Shown here piece by piece: positions 45,618 to 58,769 of a stretch of DNA of 64,000 bases. A program made the position numbers and the translations under genes. The DNA lies in the NCBI RefSeq assembly GCF_009870125.1, contig NC_046679.1:2108001-2172000 (forward strand), in the 5' to 3' direction. Numbering within the stretch: position 1 is the stretch's first letter; each line of letters starts with the position of its first letter. Below the pieces are notes generated by a model. The model had not been told where the DNA came from. It saw only the letters and a list, made by a program, of their open reading frames with translations, and did not search any database. The DNA comes from Drosophila pseudoobscura. Taxonomy: Eukaryota; Arthropoda; Insecta; Diptera; Drosophilidae.

Positions 45618-47407
45618 TGTAACGCTTGGATCAGCGAGCGAGCTAGTTCGCAGCGCCATCTAGTGGTCGGCACCGTAAGGGCCGTGGTAGACCAAACACC
45701 CTCTATGGGCTAGGTCGGGGAGATCACGAAAAGTGGCATAGGAAGAGTGATAGAGTTAACAGCTTGGATTGTCAACTTTCTCTGGCATTTCACCCTGTCC
45801 TTTGAGAGGGCCCGAGGGTTGTAGCTTGTTGAGGGGCTTGGCTTCGGTCTCTTCCCGTTTTGGCGCTCGACCCGAGCGTTCGTTTTGTCTATCAACAGCC
45901 AACAAGTATTTTTTATAAGTGCTAAAAAGAAAAAAAAAGTGTAATCGCGGCGGGAGGAGAAGAGCTTCAGCATTCCGGCATTAGTCTTCCAGCCTAGGTA
46001 AGATTGAGAAGGGTAAAGGAAAATTGGACTAGTCAGTTAATTTCATCCGTGTAGGACCGGCCATTGGCGCAGTGGATGCCGCAAAGGAGGAACGCCGCAT
46101 CGCCGTGTTTTCTTTGCAAAGCGGCCCGGATCAGCTTCGCGGATCCAAAGACGCGAGGCGTCGAGGAGATCGAGCGTCCAAGGGACGCCAGAAGGGGTCC
46201 AGAGGAGCAGCCAAAGCAGCGGTGGAAAAAAATTGCAGGCCCAAGTACCCGGGCACCGACGTCACGCTAGCGGGGTCTTTCGAGTGGCTTCGTGAGTGCT
46301 TTTATCGTCGGGAACCGATGAAGTGATTTCGGAAGGGAAAATCTAAAACTAAAAGAAACCGGGAATGGCCGAGATCTCTAGCAATAATAGGATGCAGTGT
46401 TAAGTGATTAGTGTTAATAATTTAGCGAGTTAAGTAATATTTCTTTGTTAGTTTTTTTTTGTGCGTTAAAGTCTGCGACAGTCGGCGAAGGGCAGGCGAA
46501 AGAAAAGGAAAAAAAAAGAAAGGGCGAGAGAGTTTTTTTTGTGGTACTCGAGTGGAATGAGTCGCTCAAACTAAGAGTGGAGCGAGCAAAGAGTGAATTT
46601 GCGAGTGAGGTTTTTTTGTGTGCCTTTGTTTTACTCCCGATTGGAGTTCACTTTACAGGTCCAAATCTCCTCCGGGAAGCGCTTCATCGGTGGATATGCG
46701 GATCATCGGGTGAGTGAGAACGAACAGGAAAATTTAACCCTGGCAATTCCACTCATGAGAGAAAAGAAAATAGAAATTTAGATAATTACATACTTCCCCC
46801 TATTGTTTGTTCCGTTTCTTCCCCCCCTTTCGGTCTGGCTGTTGTACTGTCTTTATACATAAATTCCGAGATAATTGTTAGTTTTATTCCTCATCATTAT
46901 TAAGCAATTTTATTGATATTATTTTTTTATTCTTTTTACTTTTTATACGTACTTTTTGTTGAGTTATGGTTAGTTTTAATTTAGGGATCGCTCAGTTTTT
47001 AGTCATAATTCAATAAATTTTATAATGTTTTAGTTCACAGTTTTTTTTGCCTTCGGCTAGCCAAATGCCCCTGAGGATCCCATAACGACGCAAAGGGGCC
47101 ATTCCATATAAATTGCGACCTAGGAATGGCCAAGGTAGGGAGGGTCAATCCGCCCTCAACGAGATCTGAGGCGGGGAAAAGCGTCCGGGGACAGGTCGGA
47201 GAAAGGGCCAATCATGTGTTCAAGCAATTTTAGGTCCACCGTAACTCTCGTCGTAGCACGCATAAATTTTAACTTGTTAATAATGAAGATAGGCGTCAGG
47301 TGAGAGGAGGGCAAGATCACCACCCCAATTAGCCGACGAGCATCCCAGCCGGGAATAACCGCGTGCGCCCTTCTCCCACTCCCCAACATCCAGCCTGGTT
47401 CGTTACA
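45618..47407 (+). repeat. 3' LTR
   Basis: The 1790-bp direct copy of the left LTR, offset by exactly 7609 bp. The polyadenylation signal is at 47012-47017. It is followed by the ATTT duplication at 47408-47411. Confidence 0.95.
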
Positions 47408-47411
47408 ATTT
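47408..47411. repeat. target-site duplication, right copy
   Basis: ATTT, matching 38005-38008. Confidence 0.75.
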
Positions 47412-48023
47412 CGGGGGCCAAAGCTTTGCATACAACTGCACATTTATATGAACGATGGAATACATCTACAGGATATGGTCCGCCCTTTTTCACGAGTGTT
47501 CTCAAAACGGGCCATCGGTCAATACCACAAATTTCTCAACTTTTTGGTTCACAATTTGAAGAGCTTTGGATAGATAATTCCTTAAACTGAAGAATCCGAC
47601 TTGTGTTAGTCCTTGGGATCATTTACATTTGAATTTTAATTTTGATTGACTGCAAAAGGAACACGAAATAACACGAAATTCAAGGATTTCTCTATCAGAG
47701 AATATATAATATTATTACAACTTTTTATATAATCTGATTTATTCTTTATATCTTTATACATTTATCGTAGTCCGATTTCAGATATTAAGGACATCGCTAG
47801 ATATATGTATCACTCTGCACACGGTTTTGTCCGATTGAGTACAGGGCTTAGATGGAATCCTCACGCAAGAAAATCTGATTTAATTGGAAATGTTCTCCTA
47901 AATTAACCGGATGGATTGACAACAACTACGAGTATTAATTAAGAGATACGGACCTCAAGACTTGACATTTCCTCCGACAAGACACAATTAGAGCAGATGA
48001 AGATTGGGGTCTGGTATGATCGC
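47412..48023. other. spacer between the retrotransposon and DUF725 copy C
   Basis: AT-rich sequence. An open frame continues from the LTR through 47590 and ends in a protein-like stretch (FGSQFEELWIDNSLN) without a start codon. If the retrotransposon is mentally removed, that frame extends about 14 codons left of the insertion site before a stop. It is a possible fragment of an older gene or element, not identified. Confidence 0.4.
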
Positions 48024-48031
48024 TATAAAAG
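48024..48031 (+). promoter_or_regulatory. TATA box of third DUF725 gene
   Basis: TATAAAAG, 61 bp upstream of the chosen ATG. An initiator-like CCAACT near 48055 is at the right distance. Confidence 0.7.
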
Positions 48032-48084
48032 GCCCGGCACTTATCCATTTCTATCCAACTGTGTTTTCAACGAGAGACTTCGCA

Positions 48085-48807
48085 ATGTTTTCGAAAACCT
48101 CCCTGTTGTTGGCGATGCTCGGCCTGGGCCTGGTGATGGGTACTCTGCCCAAAGTGAAGCTTCCAACCACCCCGAAGATCCATCGCCTGGAGCAACAGAC
48201 AGAGCTTCTGTCTGTCCAGAATCCTGTGGCGACGCAAATGTGCTTCGGCTTCTATGGACCCATCCTGAACAATGTTTCCACCACATACGAGATCAATTAC
48301 TCGGTGTGCGCCAACAACTACGAGATGGCCAGCCAGAACATATACTGCCGCTGGAACAGTACGCTCATTGGATTGTCCCACGAAGGAGACTCTGGCTGCA
48401 ATACCTTCGTCGATTGCGCCACAATTGTCGACTATGTGGAGGCCTTTGAGTGCTTCGCCAGAGTGGTAAGTGTGAACGATGGCATTAGATGGAGACGGAG
48501 ATCACATTTCGGGTGTCTGGCTGTTTTCTAGGGGGCCCAAGAGTCCAAAACGATGTATTCGATTTCAGCAAACGCCACCCAAATAGCTGCCACCATTCAG
48601 AGTGATCTTCTTCTTGTCGAGAGCCGACGGGACGTATGCGTAAATGATGCCGAGAGGGACTTTGTGGAGGATACGACTAGCACATATGAGCATTTGAACG
48701 CCTGCCTCAATGGAGCTGCTCTGCCAAATGAACCAGTCTCTACAGAACAACCAAGTACAACAGAAATACCACAAGGCACAACAGGCTTTAGGATATATTG
48801 GAACTAA
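48085..48807 (+). CDS. DUF725-family secreted protein, copy C
   Basis: Exons 48085-48465 and 48532-48807 are joined across a 66-bp phase-0 intron and give 218 residues. The ATG at 48085 opens a signal peptide (MFSKTSLLLAMLGLGLVMG); the in-frame ATG at 48004 lies upstream of the TATA box and is excluded. The seven shared cysteines are present, plus one extra (in NIYCRW). Several N-glycosylation sequons occur (NVS, NYS, NST, NAT). The C-terminal tail is Thr/Pro/Ser-rich, like copy B but different in sequence. A polyadenylation signal AATAAA is at 48842. Function unknown. The frame and splice sites are intact despite the retrotransposon 0.7 kb upstream, which now separates the promoter from sequence that once lay next to copy B. 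Confidence 0.85.
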
Positions 48808-48841
48808 CAAGCTTTTAGTGTAAACAACTTGAAGAGCAAAA

Positions 48842-48847
48842 AATAAA
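48842..48847 (+). terminator. polyadenylation signal of DUF725 copy C
   Basis: AATAAA, 35 nt after the stop codon. Confidence 0.65.
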
Positions 48848-51503
48848 ATAGATTGAGCCTGAGGAGGGAAATCGTTCTAATCAATTCCCACAGCCCAACG
48901 CCCCATAGCCCCGGACCACCCGAAATGTCGAGCTGTATCAGTGCCGAAAACGAAACCGAAACTATCCAACTAATTTCTTTTATGTCAACATTTTACGACT
49001 GAAGAGTTCCCACAGACAGGCCAAGACCGATATCGGGACGGCTATCAATGGCCTCTGTGCGTGTGCACATCCTTATCCCTATCCTTTGGCACTGCCACAC
49101 CCCCGGCAACGTGTGGCAGGTACACACGGAAATCAGTTCACCTCTGAGGCCACGCCAAGAGAGTTGTCTTTTGAAATGTTGCCGACATTTTCCCAAATTT
49201 TGCGCTTAATTAATTGTGAAATATGGGCTGGAAAATCAATTGACAATTGCGAGGTTTTGCTCACAATTGAGTTGTAATCGTAAGCCACGTTATGGCCAAG
49301 TTATGCAAGTGAAATCCGGGGCCAACCAAGTAGGCGTCAAACTGTAGCTCTTGTTGTTGCCAAGGATCGTCGAACTCTCTGGATGGGGGCTGCGGCAGCG
49401 GCTGCGGCTGCTGCGTCGATACGATACGACGTCGATGGAACGAACTACTCGTACAATTGCCAGTCATGTCTTCATAAATTTTATTGAATTGAACCGCTTG
49501 CCGGGCCTGGACGTATACGTGGACGGAGACGTGGACGTGGACGGGTCCAGACCTGGGCAGACGGGGCAGGCAGGCATTCAGTCTTCAACATGCGCCAAAA
49601 ACATACAAAACGGCTCCGCGTCTGAGCGGAGGAGTCGTCGGAGGGGGAGAAGGATGATGATGGCTTGGGGGTCGGCTCGAATGGGTTGGCCAGCGGGCGG
49701 AGGAGCGGAGGAGTGCCTAGAGTCGGTCGGGTCGGCCTTTGGGGCTTGCGTCTATTCCGACCATTTCATCTTTCGCCGACGGCGTATGGCTCATGTTGTA
49801 CGTAGCCTTAAATTGAATCGTTACAAATTTTGTTGCTCGTTATAGCAAGCGTTTTATTGCTTAACCAGTTTTGGCTCAATACTCAATGCAAAGCAGACGC
49901 AGACGCAGACTTCGACATCGCCATCGCCATCGGGATCGGGATCGGGTCCAGAGCCAAAACCAATCCGGAGATTGTGATCGCTAAATGGTACCGACTGCCG
50001 ACTGCCAAGCCCCGAGTCCCAGTTACAGAACCGACCTCGGATCGACACCAGAGGGATGGCCGTGGCCTCCTCAAACGGTAGCCTCTCGGGTACGCCCCGG
50101 ACTGGGCAGCGTTTAATAACTTCATTAAATGCCCTTTGACATTTATGCCAGACAGACAAGACACACTTATTTATGTCCCGGCACTCTCGCCTATCGCCGG
50201 ACAGATCGGCTGGACAGGTAGGGACAGGGGAACTCTATAAATTACATAATCATCTGATAATGAAACTGTTTACAAGCCAAGACTCGAGGCCAGCACGCCC
50301 ACAGTAGCCACCGCGGAGACAGGAAAAAGGTCGCACGGCAGCGGCAGCGTCAGCGGCATCGATCCTCGATTCCTATTCGGTTGTCCTCACGATTAGTCTT
50401 TTAGTCTTTTTCTGTTGCTTCATTTAGTTATATTTAATGGTATTCCATTTTTTAAGAAGCAGCCCCGAGTCAGAGCTAATTGCTCTAATTTCCAGCTAAG
50501 CAGACGCGATCCTGACATTCCTCTGGGATGGCTGTATCTGTATCTGTATTTGTGCTCTCGGAGCCATGCCATAAATATCGACTCTTGATCGGATCAGCGA
50601 TCGCAGCTTGCGCCCGCCGATGCTTATCAATAGCCAAGAGGGACGGGCGCTGTCCTGGGATCCGAATTTGTCTCCGACTTTTTTTTGGATTTTTTCGTTA
50701 TTTTGTTTGTCTTTTGGCTGTCGTCGGCCCTTTTGGCAAACAATGGTTCTGTGGCCGGCATTTGAATTTGACTTGGCCAAGCTCCAGCTCCAGCTCCAGC
50801 CTCAGCTTTAGCTTCAGCTCCGGCTCTAAAGATTTATTACGCCGAATGCCCTACAATCTTGAGGGGACATTGCTCTGGCTGCTCTCTCCTTATCGCAGAC
50901 CATTCCACTATGGGGGGAGCACGTGGCAACGCTGAGTCGCTGAGCAGTCGAGTAGTCGAGTAATCAGAACTTTGATAGTACAAACGACTCATAATTGATC
51001 GACTAATTGGCGGTAGCGGAGGGAACAGGTCATTTTGACTATTTAATCTACTAAGAGAGTTTACTGCTAGATATGGGTGCCGTGCTTTTTAGCCGGAATA
51101 CTATACGTCTTATCAATCCTTCGATTGGAAATAATAATAATACAAGAGCATTTAGTGTTCGTCTTGTTTTGAGACTTGTTTTCAGGTCTCTCCCGAACTG
51201 CCGCTGTGATTTTTGCGTATTTTGTTCGAGTCTCCCCCAGAAAATAAACCGAAATGTGATCGATATGCGGCGGCCATCCGACAGAACTTCGTTATCGTTT
51301 TCATTGTTGCTCCGTGGAGGCTCCCTCCGAGCACAGCAAAAAACAGAATTATTATGTATCTCGAAGCGATTAACAGACGCATTTCAATTTTATTGCGCCA
51401 GATCATTATCGGAGCGCGCAGATTGAATGAAGCCACAGAAAACCTTTTTTCCCCGTTGTTGTTTCTGCCGCTGAGGCTGAAAACTGTACGACAACAAATC
51501 ATT

Positions 51504-51521
51504 AGATCATGATCATGATCT
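51504..51521. repeat. 18-bp perfect palindrome
   Basis: AGATCATGATCATGATCT equals its own reverse complement. A second cluster of ATGATCAT-type palindromes lies at 51721-51753. Confidence 0.8.
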
Positions 51522-54500
51522 TAACAAAATGGTAATAATAAAAACGAAAACAGAAACCGAAGCCGAAACCGAAACCAGCCAGGCGATTTTGGCATCAAAG
51601 ACAAACCGAAATTAACATCAAGGCGCGAAGAGAAACTTTCGTTTCCTTTCCAGACTGGGGTCTGATTTCACCCAGTGCCACAGTTTGGCCAATGGCCAAT
51701 GGGCAAAGCAGAACACCATCCTCATGATCATCCACATGATCATGATCATCATGAGCAGCTAAACGGAGACGTGCCATTGCGGGTGGCTTTGCTGATTAGA
51801 CAACAAGTGTCTGAGCGGCCTTTTCAAAAGCCAAATCCACTAATGAGATGGCCAAATGCTCATGAAAGACGAACAGAAAAAGAGTCCCAGCCAGAGACCC
51901 ATTCAGAAGGTGTGAAAATCGATTTGAACACCAACCGAGTGGCGGAGGCGGAGGCCCCGTGAGCAAATAAATTAATCAAAAGGAAATCGGCGTTAAAAGC
52001 AAATGAGTTATCCACCGTTGACGGCTAATTCACATATGATTTATTTTATAAATTAGGCAGCCCAGCAGCCAAGCAGACAAGCAGCCCGGCAGCAGAGATC
52101 AAAGATGGCTCGCAGATCGTGGATCGGGGATAGGGAATCGGAAAGTGGAGAGCGGAGATCGCACTTAGCTCCATTCGGTTGTCAAATAATCGGCTGGCTT
52201 TTTGATCCCACCGCCTCTGAGGTGAGGAGCTCCTCTCTGGTGAGCGCTCACCTGCGACAAAGCACTTCGGAAGCGGCTTCTGTGGCCCAAAACCCAAACG
52301 AAACGGTTTAATTTGTTTGTGCAGCGGCAGCGTTTGGTAATGAAACGCTAAGTGGCCAACAGTTGTTTAACCAAGGGCCAAAACTGTTTGCTTTTGCCGG
52401 ATTCGCCTGACAAATTGTTTGACTCTGACTCCGACTCCGACTTCCAGACTCTGCTCGAAAATTGGCTGCGAAAAGGGTATTTTTCGGATGAGAAGTCCTC
52501 TCCATCCATTCGATTCCCCGAGCGCTGCTCAGCATTTATCAATTTAAGAACGCAACTTTATCGCTTAATCCCCGACTTTTCCAATTACGGCACTAAGAAT
52601 ATGTTTTCCCCAGCCCCAGTCGCAGCACTGTTTGCTTTGAAATTGATTTACACCAGAGGAGGGTTAACCACCCGTAGCCAGAAAGGGGCAGCCTCTGTTT
52701 ATCCCATTCGTGCCACCCCTCAACGCGCAGCGCAGCCCTATGATATATGTAATTTTGATAACGAGAGCATTTAACCCAGTGAGAGGCCAGGCCAGGCCAG
52801 AGAAAATGCCAGGGCATCCCCAGATTCTCCCATCATTTGCCCGCCTAACGACCGCCAGTCTCAGTCCCACTCCCATTCCAAATCCCTATACCGAAGAGCA
52901 AATCCCAAGAACCCACAAACCACCCCCACGCACGAGAGTCTCTGTGGATGGGCCATGGTGGTGGCTGGGTGCCAGGGCCACCACATCATCCTGCATCCTG
53001 TTGAGCTCCCTCCCTCCGTCTGTCGGCGCATATTAATCCAATTATCATGCACTGTGCACAAAATCACTTAATCGTTTCGAAATGCGGAAGGCCACACCAG
53101 AACGGGGTGCCGGGGGGAGGGGCGGGCAGTGGGTTCCATTGGGTACACCGGAATGGTTACACCATAGTATAGTTCCAGCGATTCCTGCTTAGTGCTGCAT
53201 TTAGTCACTGCTATGCTGATTATGATTGACGGCGACTGCGTCGACGGGACGTACAATAGTTGGAATGTCACCCTATGACAGCTTCTAAATTGTTTCTAAA
53301 TGCAATCATATCGAGATCAGAAATAGAGTTTGGGGAACAACAACTGACTCTTGCATTAGATTAATGATTATAAAAGAGTCTTTCACTGGAGACGGCAGTG
53401 TTTGGTGGAGTATTTCATAATCATCAGGATAATATTTACAGCAAAAGTTTGAAAACTACCCAAAAAGTATTTTAGAAATATGAAGGAATACATTTGGAAC
53501 CATTCTTTACTCATTTTTGGTTAAGTATCCAAATTCTCCTGGGTTCCGTGGTTGGTGATCAATTGGCGGGTTTCTAATTGGTGTATTTTTAACCCTTTCA
53601 GATCATAGGAGGACCTGAGGAGTAGTCTGAATATCCTCGCATTGAATATCCCACGGGCCTTTAGTGAGAGAGAAACAATTTGATTTAATTAAAAAATTAT
53701 GGGATTACATACATTAATGCTTGTCAAGGCAATATATATGCAAATTTCCCCATACACACCACCGAGAGAGGAAAAAGCGAAAACAGGATGACAGGCAGCA
53801 GACTGCGGCGAGTGTCGCATATTAAAGAATATTTTATTTGCTTTTATTACACAGCACGCCCGCCCCGTTCACCCTTACCACTTCCCTCCCCCTCTCATAC
53901 CCACCATTCCCACAACCTTGCTCCTGTCCGGCAATACCTCCGCCCTCCGCTCCGTACTTTCGCCTCCACTCACGTACCGGAAACTTGCAGCGCAGACGCT
54001 GATGATATGGAACAAAACTGAGAAAAAATGACAAGAAAGAAAGGTATAGTCGTTGTTCCGACTATGGGATACCCATTAATTGGAGCCACCCAAAAGTAAA
54101 TAGAAAGGAGATGATACTGCTTTAGGATACTGATCGAAATTTGCTGGATTGGTAGACTCTGCCATATATCCAAATTATAGATGGTTGATTTGCGTGATTT
54201 CTGTAGCTCCTGCAATGTCTGGGATTCAGGCAGACATGGCTATAGGGAATCGACTATTAATTCTGTTCAAGAAAAAGTATCTATTACAGATCTATTACAT
54301 ATTTTTGTATGACTACCCTTGGTGCCACACTCTACGACTACCCTGTAAAGTAAAAACGTATAAAAGAAAAGGAGACAGAGACGGCAGCCCACAATGAGGC
54401 TGAGAATCTAATAAATTGTGGCACTGTCACTTGGCTTAGTGAAGGATAACTGGCCACACGCCCTCTGCCAGCAAACAGGACCAGCACCAGCACCAGCAGC

Positions 54501-56183
54501 AGCACCAACAAACAGTTACAACAAAGTGTGCAGCAAGGGCTCATCAAAAATTCATAACGCGCCACGTAATAAAAATTATTCAAATTTTTCGCAGCCACCA
54601 ACGATGGGTCGAAGGCGGAGGGGGAGGCGGGTGCTTGGGTTGATCGTGGGTTTCGGGCGAAAAAACGAAATTGCGGTGATGTTTCATAAGGAAGGCAGGC
54701 AAAAGGCATGCGACAAACGCAGAAAAAGGACAAATCACACCCTCGATTATGATGCGCAAACATATATATACTTATATACCCGTATCCTGGTATCCTGCTA
54801 TCCTGGTGTCCCGGCAGGAGAGGAAAGGTCGTTGAGAAGGCAGATTTGGGTTCGAGTTCGGGTGCGGATGCGGACCTGGGTCGTGTGGCCAAACGGAAAT
54901 TGAATGATTTTGCGCAACAGTCGCGGAAGTTGCTACTTTATAGTCATTTAGTGGTTGGACGACAGCCAGGCAGGACAATGCATCAGGGGCTTATCACATG
55001 CCAGGCTTCAGGCCTCTGTCACAAGGGGATTATGGCCAAAAAACCGCACTCGTGAAAGGCTGGGCGAGGGCTGGGGGGGCGACAGAGTGCCAGAGAATAT
55101 TGCTAAAAATTTTAGAGAAATCGAAACCTCGGCTATGATGTCCGATAACAAAATAAAAGTGCCGCAGGCCGACAATGACAGCGCTTGTCGCTTCCAAGAG
55201 GCGACGCTGTTTCCGCCGGAAGTGTAATTTGATACTTTTACAGCTTCGCACGAGTATCCCGCGCGCATTGAGCACCGTTAAAGGGGTGCTCCGGTGCTCG
55301 CCGGCCGATCCTCATCCTCGTCCTTGTCCTCGAGAGGCACGCTAATTTCTGCAATTGACTTTTAAACCTCTGGCGCGGAGGCTGGCCCACTGGCTGGCTG
55401 GAGGCTGTGCTACGGCGCCTGTCCGACCGACACAACGCACATAACGAGCTCCTTTTTTGTGCTCAAAAATTGTGCATTTCAATTCAATTTCCTCTTGCAT
55501 GCGAAATTGCACAGAGATGGGCGGATGGAGGGAGTGAGAGATGGGTTCCTAGACCAGCATTGGACGAGAGCCAGGAGCCAGTAGCCAGGAACGAGATGAG
55601 AGCTGAATGAATGTCATGGCAATGTGGTGTACACCGATACACCTATACTTGTATGTGGTACAGTAGTCACAGCTTAGGATGGGATGCCAGAAGAATCTGT
55701 TCTCTGTAATCATATAAATTATATAAAACAAAGCGAGTTGGAAGCACTTCTAGTACCTGAAATGTAATTTCTTTACAAATCTTTAATTGTGTCTCGACTT
55801 TCTCTGCTAGCCAGTGTCACCTGTGCGTGTGCAATATTCCCAATTCTGTTGGCCAGTTTCGATGGCCTGTTTTTGGCCATTCAATGAATCGCTTTGGCTC
55901 CGGCTTCAGCTCCAGCTCCAGCTCTGGCTCTGGCTCTGTGTCCGACTCTTCTGTCTCCGTGGTGATGTCTGTGAGTGAGTGAACTGTCACAATTGACGTG
56001 GGGCGTATAAATTTTACATTTAACGAAAACGTAATCGAATTGAGCGCGCTGTATATGGCCAGGCAGAGGAGCCACCACCACTCATCCAGGCAGTCAGGCC
56101 TGGCCAGGCCTGGCCAGGCATTCAGGCATCCAGTTAGGCTGGCTAAGCTCTCTCCTCCTCACCCTCACTCTCTTTGGATATAT

Positions 56184-56185
56184 CC

Positions 56186-56218
<33 letters not shown>

Positions 56219-56225
56219 TCTCTCT
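56184..56225. repeat. (CT)n microsatellite
   Basis: About 20 CT units with one TA interruption. Confidence 0.9.
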
Positions 56226-56515
56226 GTCCCTCTGTATTATGAAGACATCAGGCGAGGCGCACGGCAATTTGTGGGACGCCACCGAGGACATTGGGAGGGT
56301 GGACCGTGGACTATGCCAATTTGATGGCAGCATGCACAGAATGCATTTATCAAGCCGGATTGGATTGTTGGCCATCGATGGAGCCTGGTGGGGTTTGGGC
56401 TGCCATTCGGTTCCACTCGATTGGGCCATGTGCATTCCCAGGCTCACATTATTAACTGCGCGGATGCGTGTAATGGGCCACCTTGGAAAATAATCATCAT
56501 AATGCCAGGGACGGC

Positions 56516-56551
56516 GATGGGGATGGAAATGGGAATGGGGATGGGGATGGG
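56516..56551. repeat. GGGGAT/GGAAAT hexamer array
   Basis: About six imperfect hexamers. They read as Met/Gly repeats in one frame, which is not a gene. Confidence 0.8.
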
Positions 56552-58732
56552 AAGCGGGAGCGAACATAATCAAGTCGAATTCAAATCCGTGGAGCTACTG
56601 TCGCCTGGGGACACATTTGGCCAACGTTTTTCAATCAGCATAAAAATTTATCAAATCAAATTCAAATACCTGAATAAAAACGTGCGAATCAAATGCAAAA
56701 TACTCGCAGTTACGGCTGATGTATAAAAATCGCATGACAATCAAATGCTGCTGCCGATCCGGATGGAAATGAGCATTCAGGAGGACGGAGACGTGATGTT
56801 TGTTCGGGTGCAAAATTTGCATGTGAAAAGAGATTCCGTTTCCATCAAAATGTCGTTTGACTGTGCTAACAAAGTTAAATGGAATTCAAATCGATTAAAA
56901 TGAAATCAAATCCAATCTCCAATCGCCAGGCCAATGGCAGCTTTGTTTGCCTTCTGGGCAAATGGGCAAATCATTGCCGCCGATGGAGGCTGAGGGATAT
57001 CCATCGTCTGATTCCTGGTTCCCGATTCCGCCAGCTGCTCACAAATCGTTTAACTCAAATTGACTTGTCAATATTTAATTAGGCGTTGGCCGGGTAACAA
57101 GATGCGGGCTCTGCTGGCTTTGATGTCTCCTCGCTTCCTGCGGATTAGTTGGCGGTTTCCTTTAGTCTGTGTTTGTCTTTCGCCCTCACTCGCTCAGAGA
57201 ACACAGACACACAGTATGCATATGTGTGTGTGTTCCATACTATCGCAGGAAGCCACTTGAGGACCTGATTCATCAGCCACTCGGGCGTATGCGCAACCCA
57301 ATCACATTCCGAACGGCAACAGCAGCAGCAGCATCAACTTCATCAATCAATCAATCGATCTGGCAAACATTTAACACAATATCTTCTCTTCTCACAATAA
57401 ATGTCAAATGCTTCTTAATACAATTAAAGACCTTTGCCATTTCGCTGGTACGAGTACTAGCATCCAGGCATCGGGCATTAAGAGGCTTAATTTTTTGCTG
57501 CCTCTGACTTTGATTTTGATTTTGATTTTTGGGCAAACGCCTTGTGCCGTCCTTTGTCAGAAGGCACGTGAAAAAACGTGTCCCATTGACATTCAGCTTG
57601 ATGAATGATCAGAGAAGCTCTAACAGAGTCCCAGAGACTGGACATGGACCCCGGACCCCGGGCCCTGACTGACTGCTGACACGTGACTGGTAGGGGTATG
57701 GCTATGGGTATGGCCAAGGGTCTGTGCTTCTGGCTGGGGGTTGTAATCATTTGATATTTGGCCAGAAAAAGTGTGAGTTATGCACAACAAAACTGCAGAG
57801 GGATAATGGGAATAAAGGAAATTGCTGAGATTGTTCTTGATTGTTCTCAAAATATTATGAGGAAAAAGGGTTTGAAACATTTTTAAGTGAGTTAAGCCCT
57901 AGATGTGGTATTCAATCATCGATTGATAGGGTGTCTAATCGTTGGTTCGATGCCTTTCATGCATATATATTTTGTTGTTCCACAAATGATAAGGTCTTGC
58001 CAGATTTCCCATAGATCTCCTATCGTTTTCAGGTCTCCGTCAATGCCCACACCTTTATTTAGCCGCATTTCGTTAACCATATTACCGATGCCACAATTTG
58101 CAGTGTTATTGACAAAAGTGTCAATCGGTTCGCAGCCCCATGGGAAGACAAACACTTGGCACAGCACGAGCCGGCGCTCACATCCGATCTCATTAGCAGC
58201 ACTCGCAGTCGTGCCGTCCCTTACGGACCTTACGGAATCTCCATATAAAATTCGATATTTCCATTGATTTTGTATTCGGTTTTCGCAATAGCAAACGGAA
58301 ATTTCGCACACCGCAGGCGAAACTTTTGCTGTTGTTTCCTGTTGTTGTCAATAACTAATTCGTTTGTCATTTTCCGTTTACATAACATATCAGCAAACAG
58401 AACTAACCGAAGAAGGAGTACCAGTGCGGGCCGCTGGAGAGCTGGAAGGACAAAGTTTTTCCCTGTTTGCTGCTTGCTGTCTTGTGGCTGGAGTCCTTGT
58501 TGCTGGTTCGTTTATCGTTTTCAGGCCACGACGACAACATTATTGCAAAAATGTTCGAAACATATTGAAAGCTCAATGCAAACACCGCCGCATCCATCCT
58601 CGCCCCCTTGTCCAAGGGCTTTCCACCCTTAGACTGGAGTCTCCTGGTGTTTTCTCTGTGCCGTGGCTGTTATGTAGGCGTTTTCACACACTCCAAGTGT
58701 CAATTCTGTCGTGCGGCTCATAAAATGGCTGA

Positions 58733-58736
<4 letters not shown>

Positions 58737-58767
<31 letters not shown>
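58737..58767. repeat. (CA)15 microsatellite
   Basis: Fifteen CA units, the longest dinucleotide run in the window. Confidence 0.95.

Positions 58768-58769
<2 letters not shown>

Larger units (their letters stand above)
38009..47407 (+). mobile_element. complete Gypsy-superfamily LTR retrotransposon, 9.4 kb (Ulysses/Osvaldo-like)
   Basis: The element has two direct 1790-bp LTRs (TGTAAC...GTTACA ends), a primer binding site, a long leader, gag, pol in the -1 frame, a G-rich polypurine tract and a 4-bp target duplication. The domain order protease, reverse transcriptase, RNase H, integrase places it in the Gypsy (Ty3) superfamily. Only 66 bp separate the pol stop from the right LTR, so there is no env. 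The very long LTRs, tRNA-Lys primer site and long leader recall the Ulysses and Osvaldo families, but that family assignment is inference. No frame-breaking change was found in either gene. It lies between DUF725 copies B and C, in the same orientation. Confidence 0.95.

Noticed and set aside
48004-48084. Upstream in-frame ATG for DUF725 copy C
   Set aside because: It lies before the TATA box; the ATG at 48085 opens directly into a signal peptide.
57944-57954. tRNA B-box-like GGTTCGATGCC
   Set aside because: No A box or acceptor and anticodon stems can be built around it.
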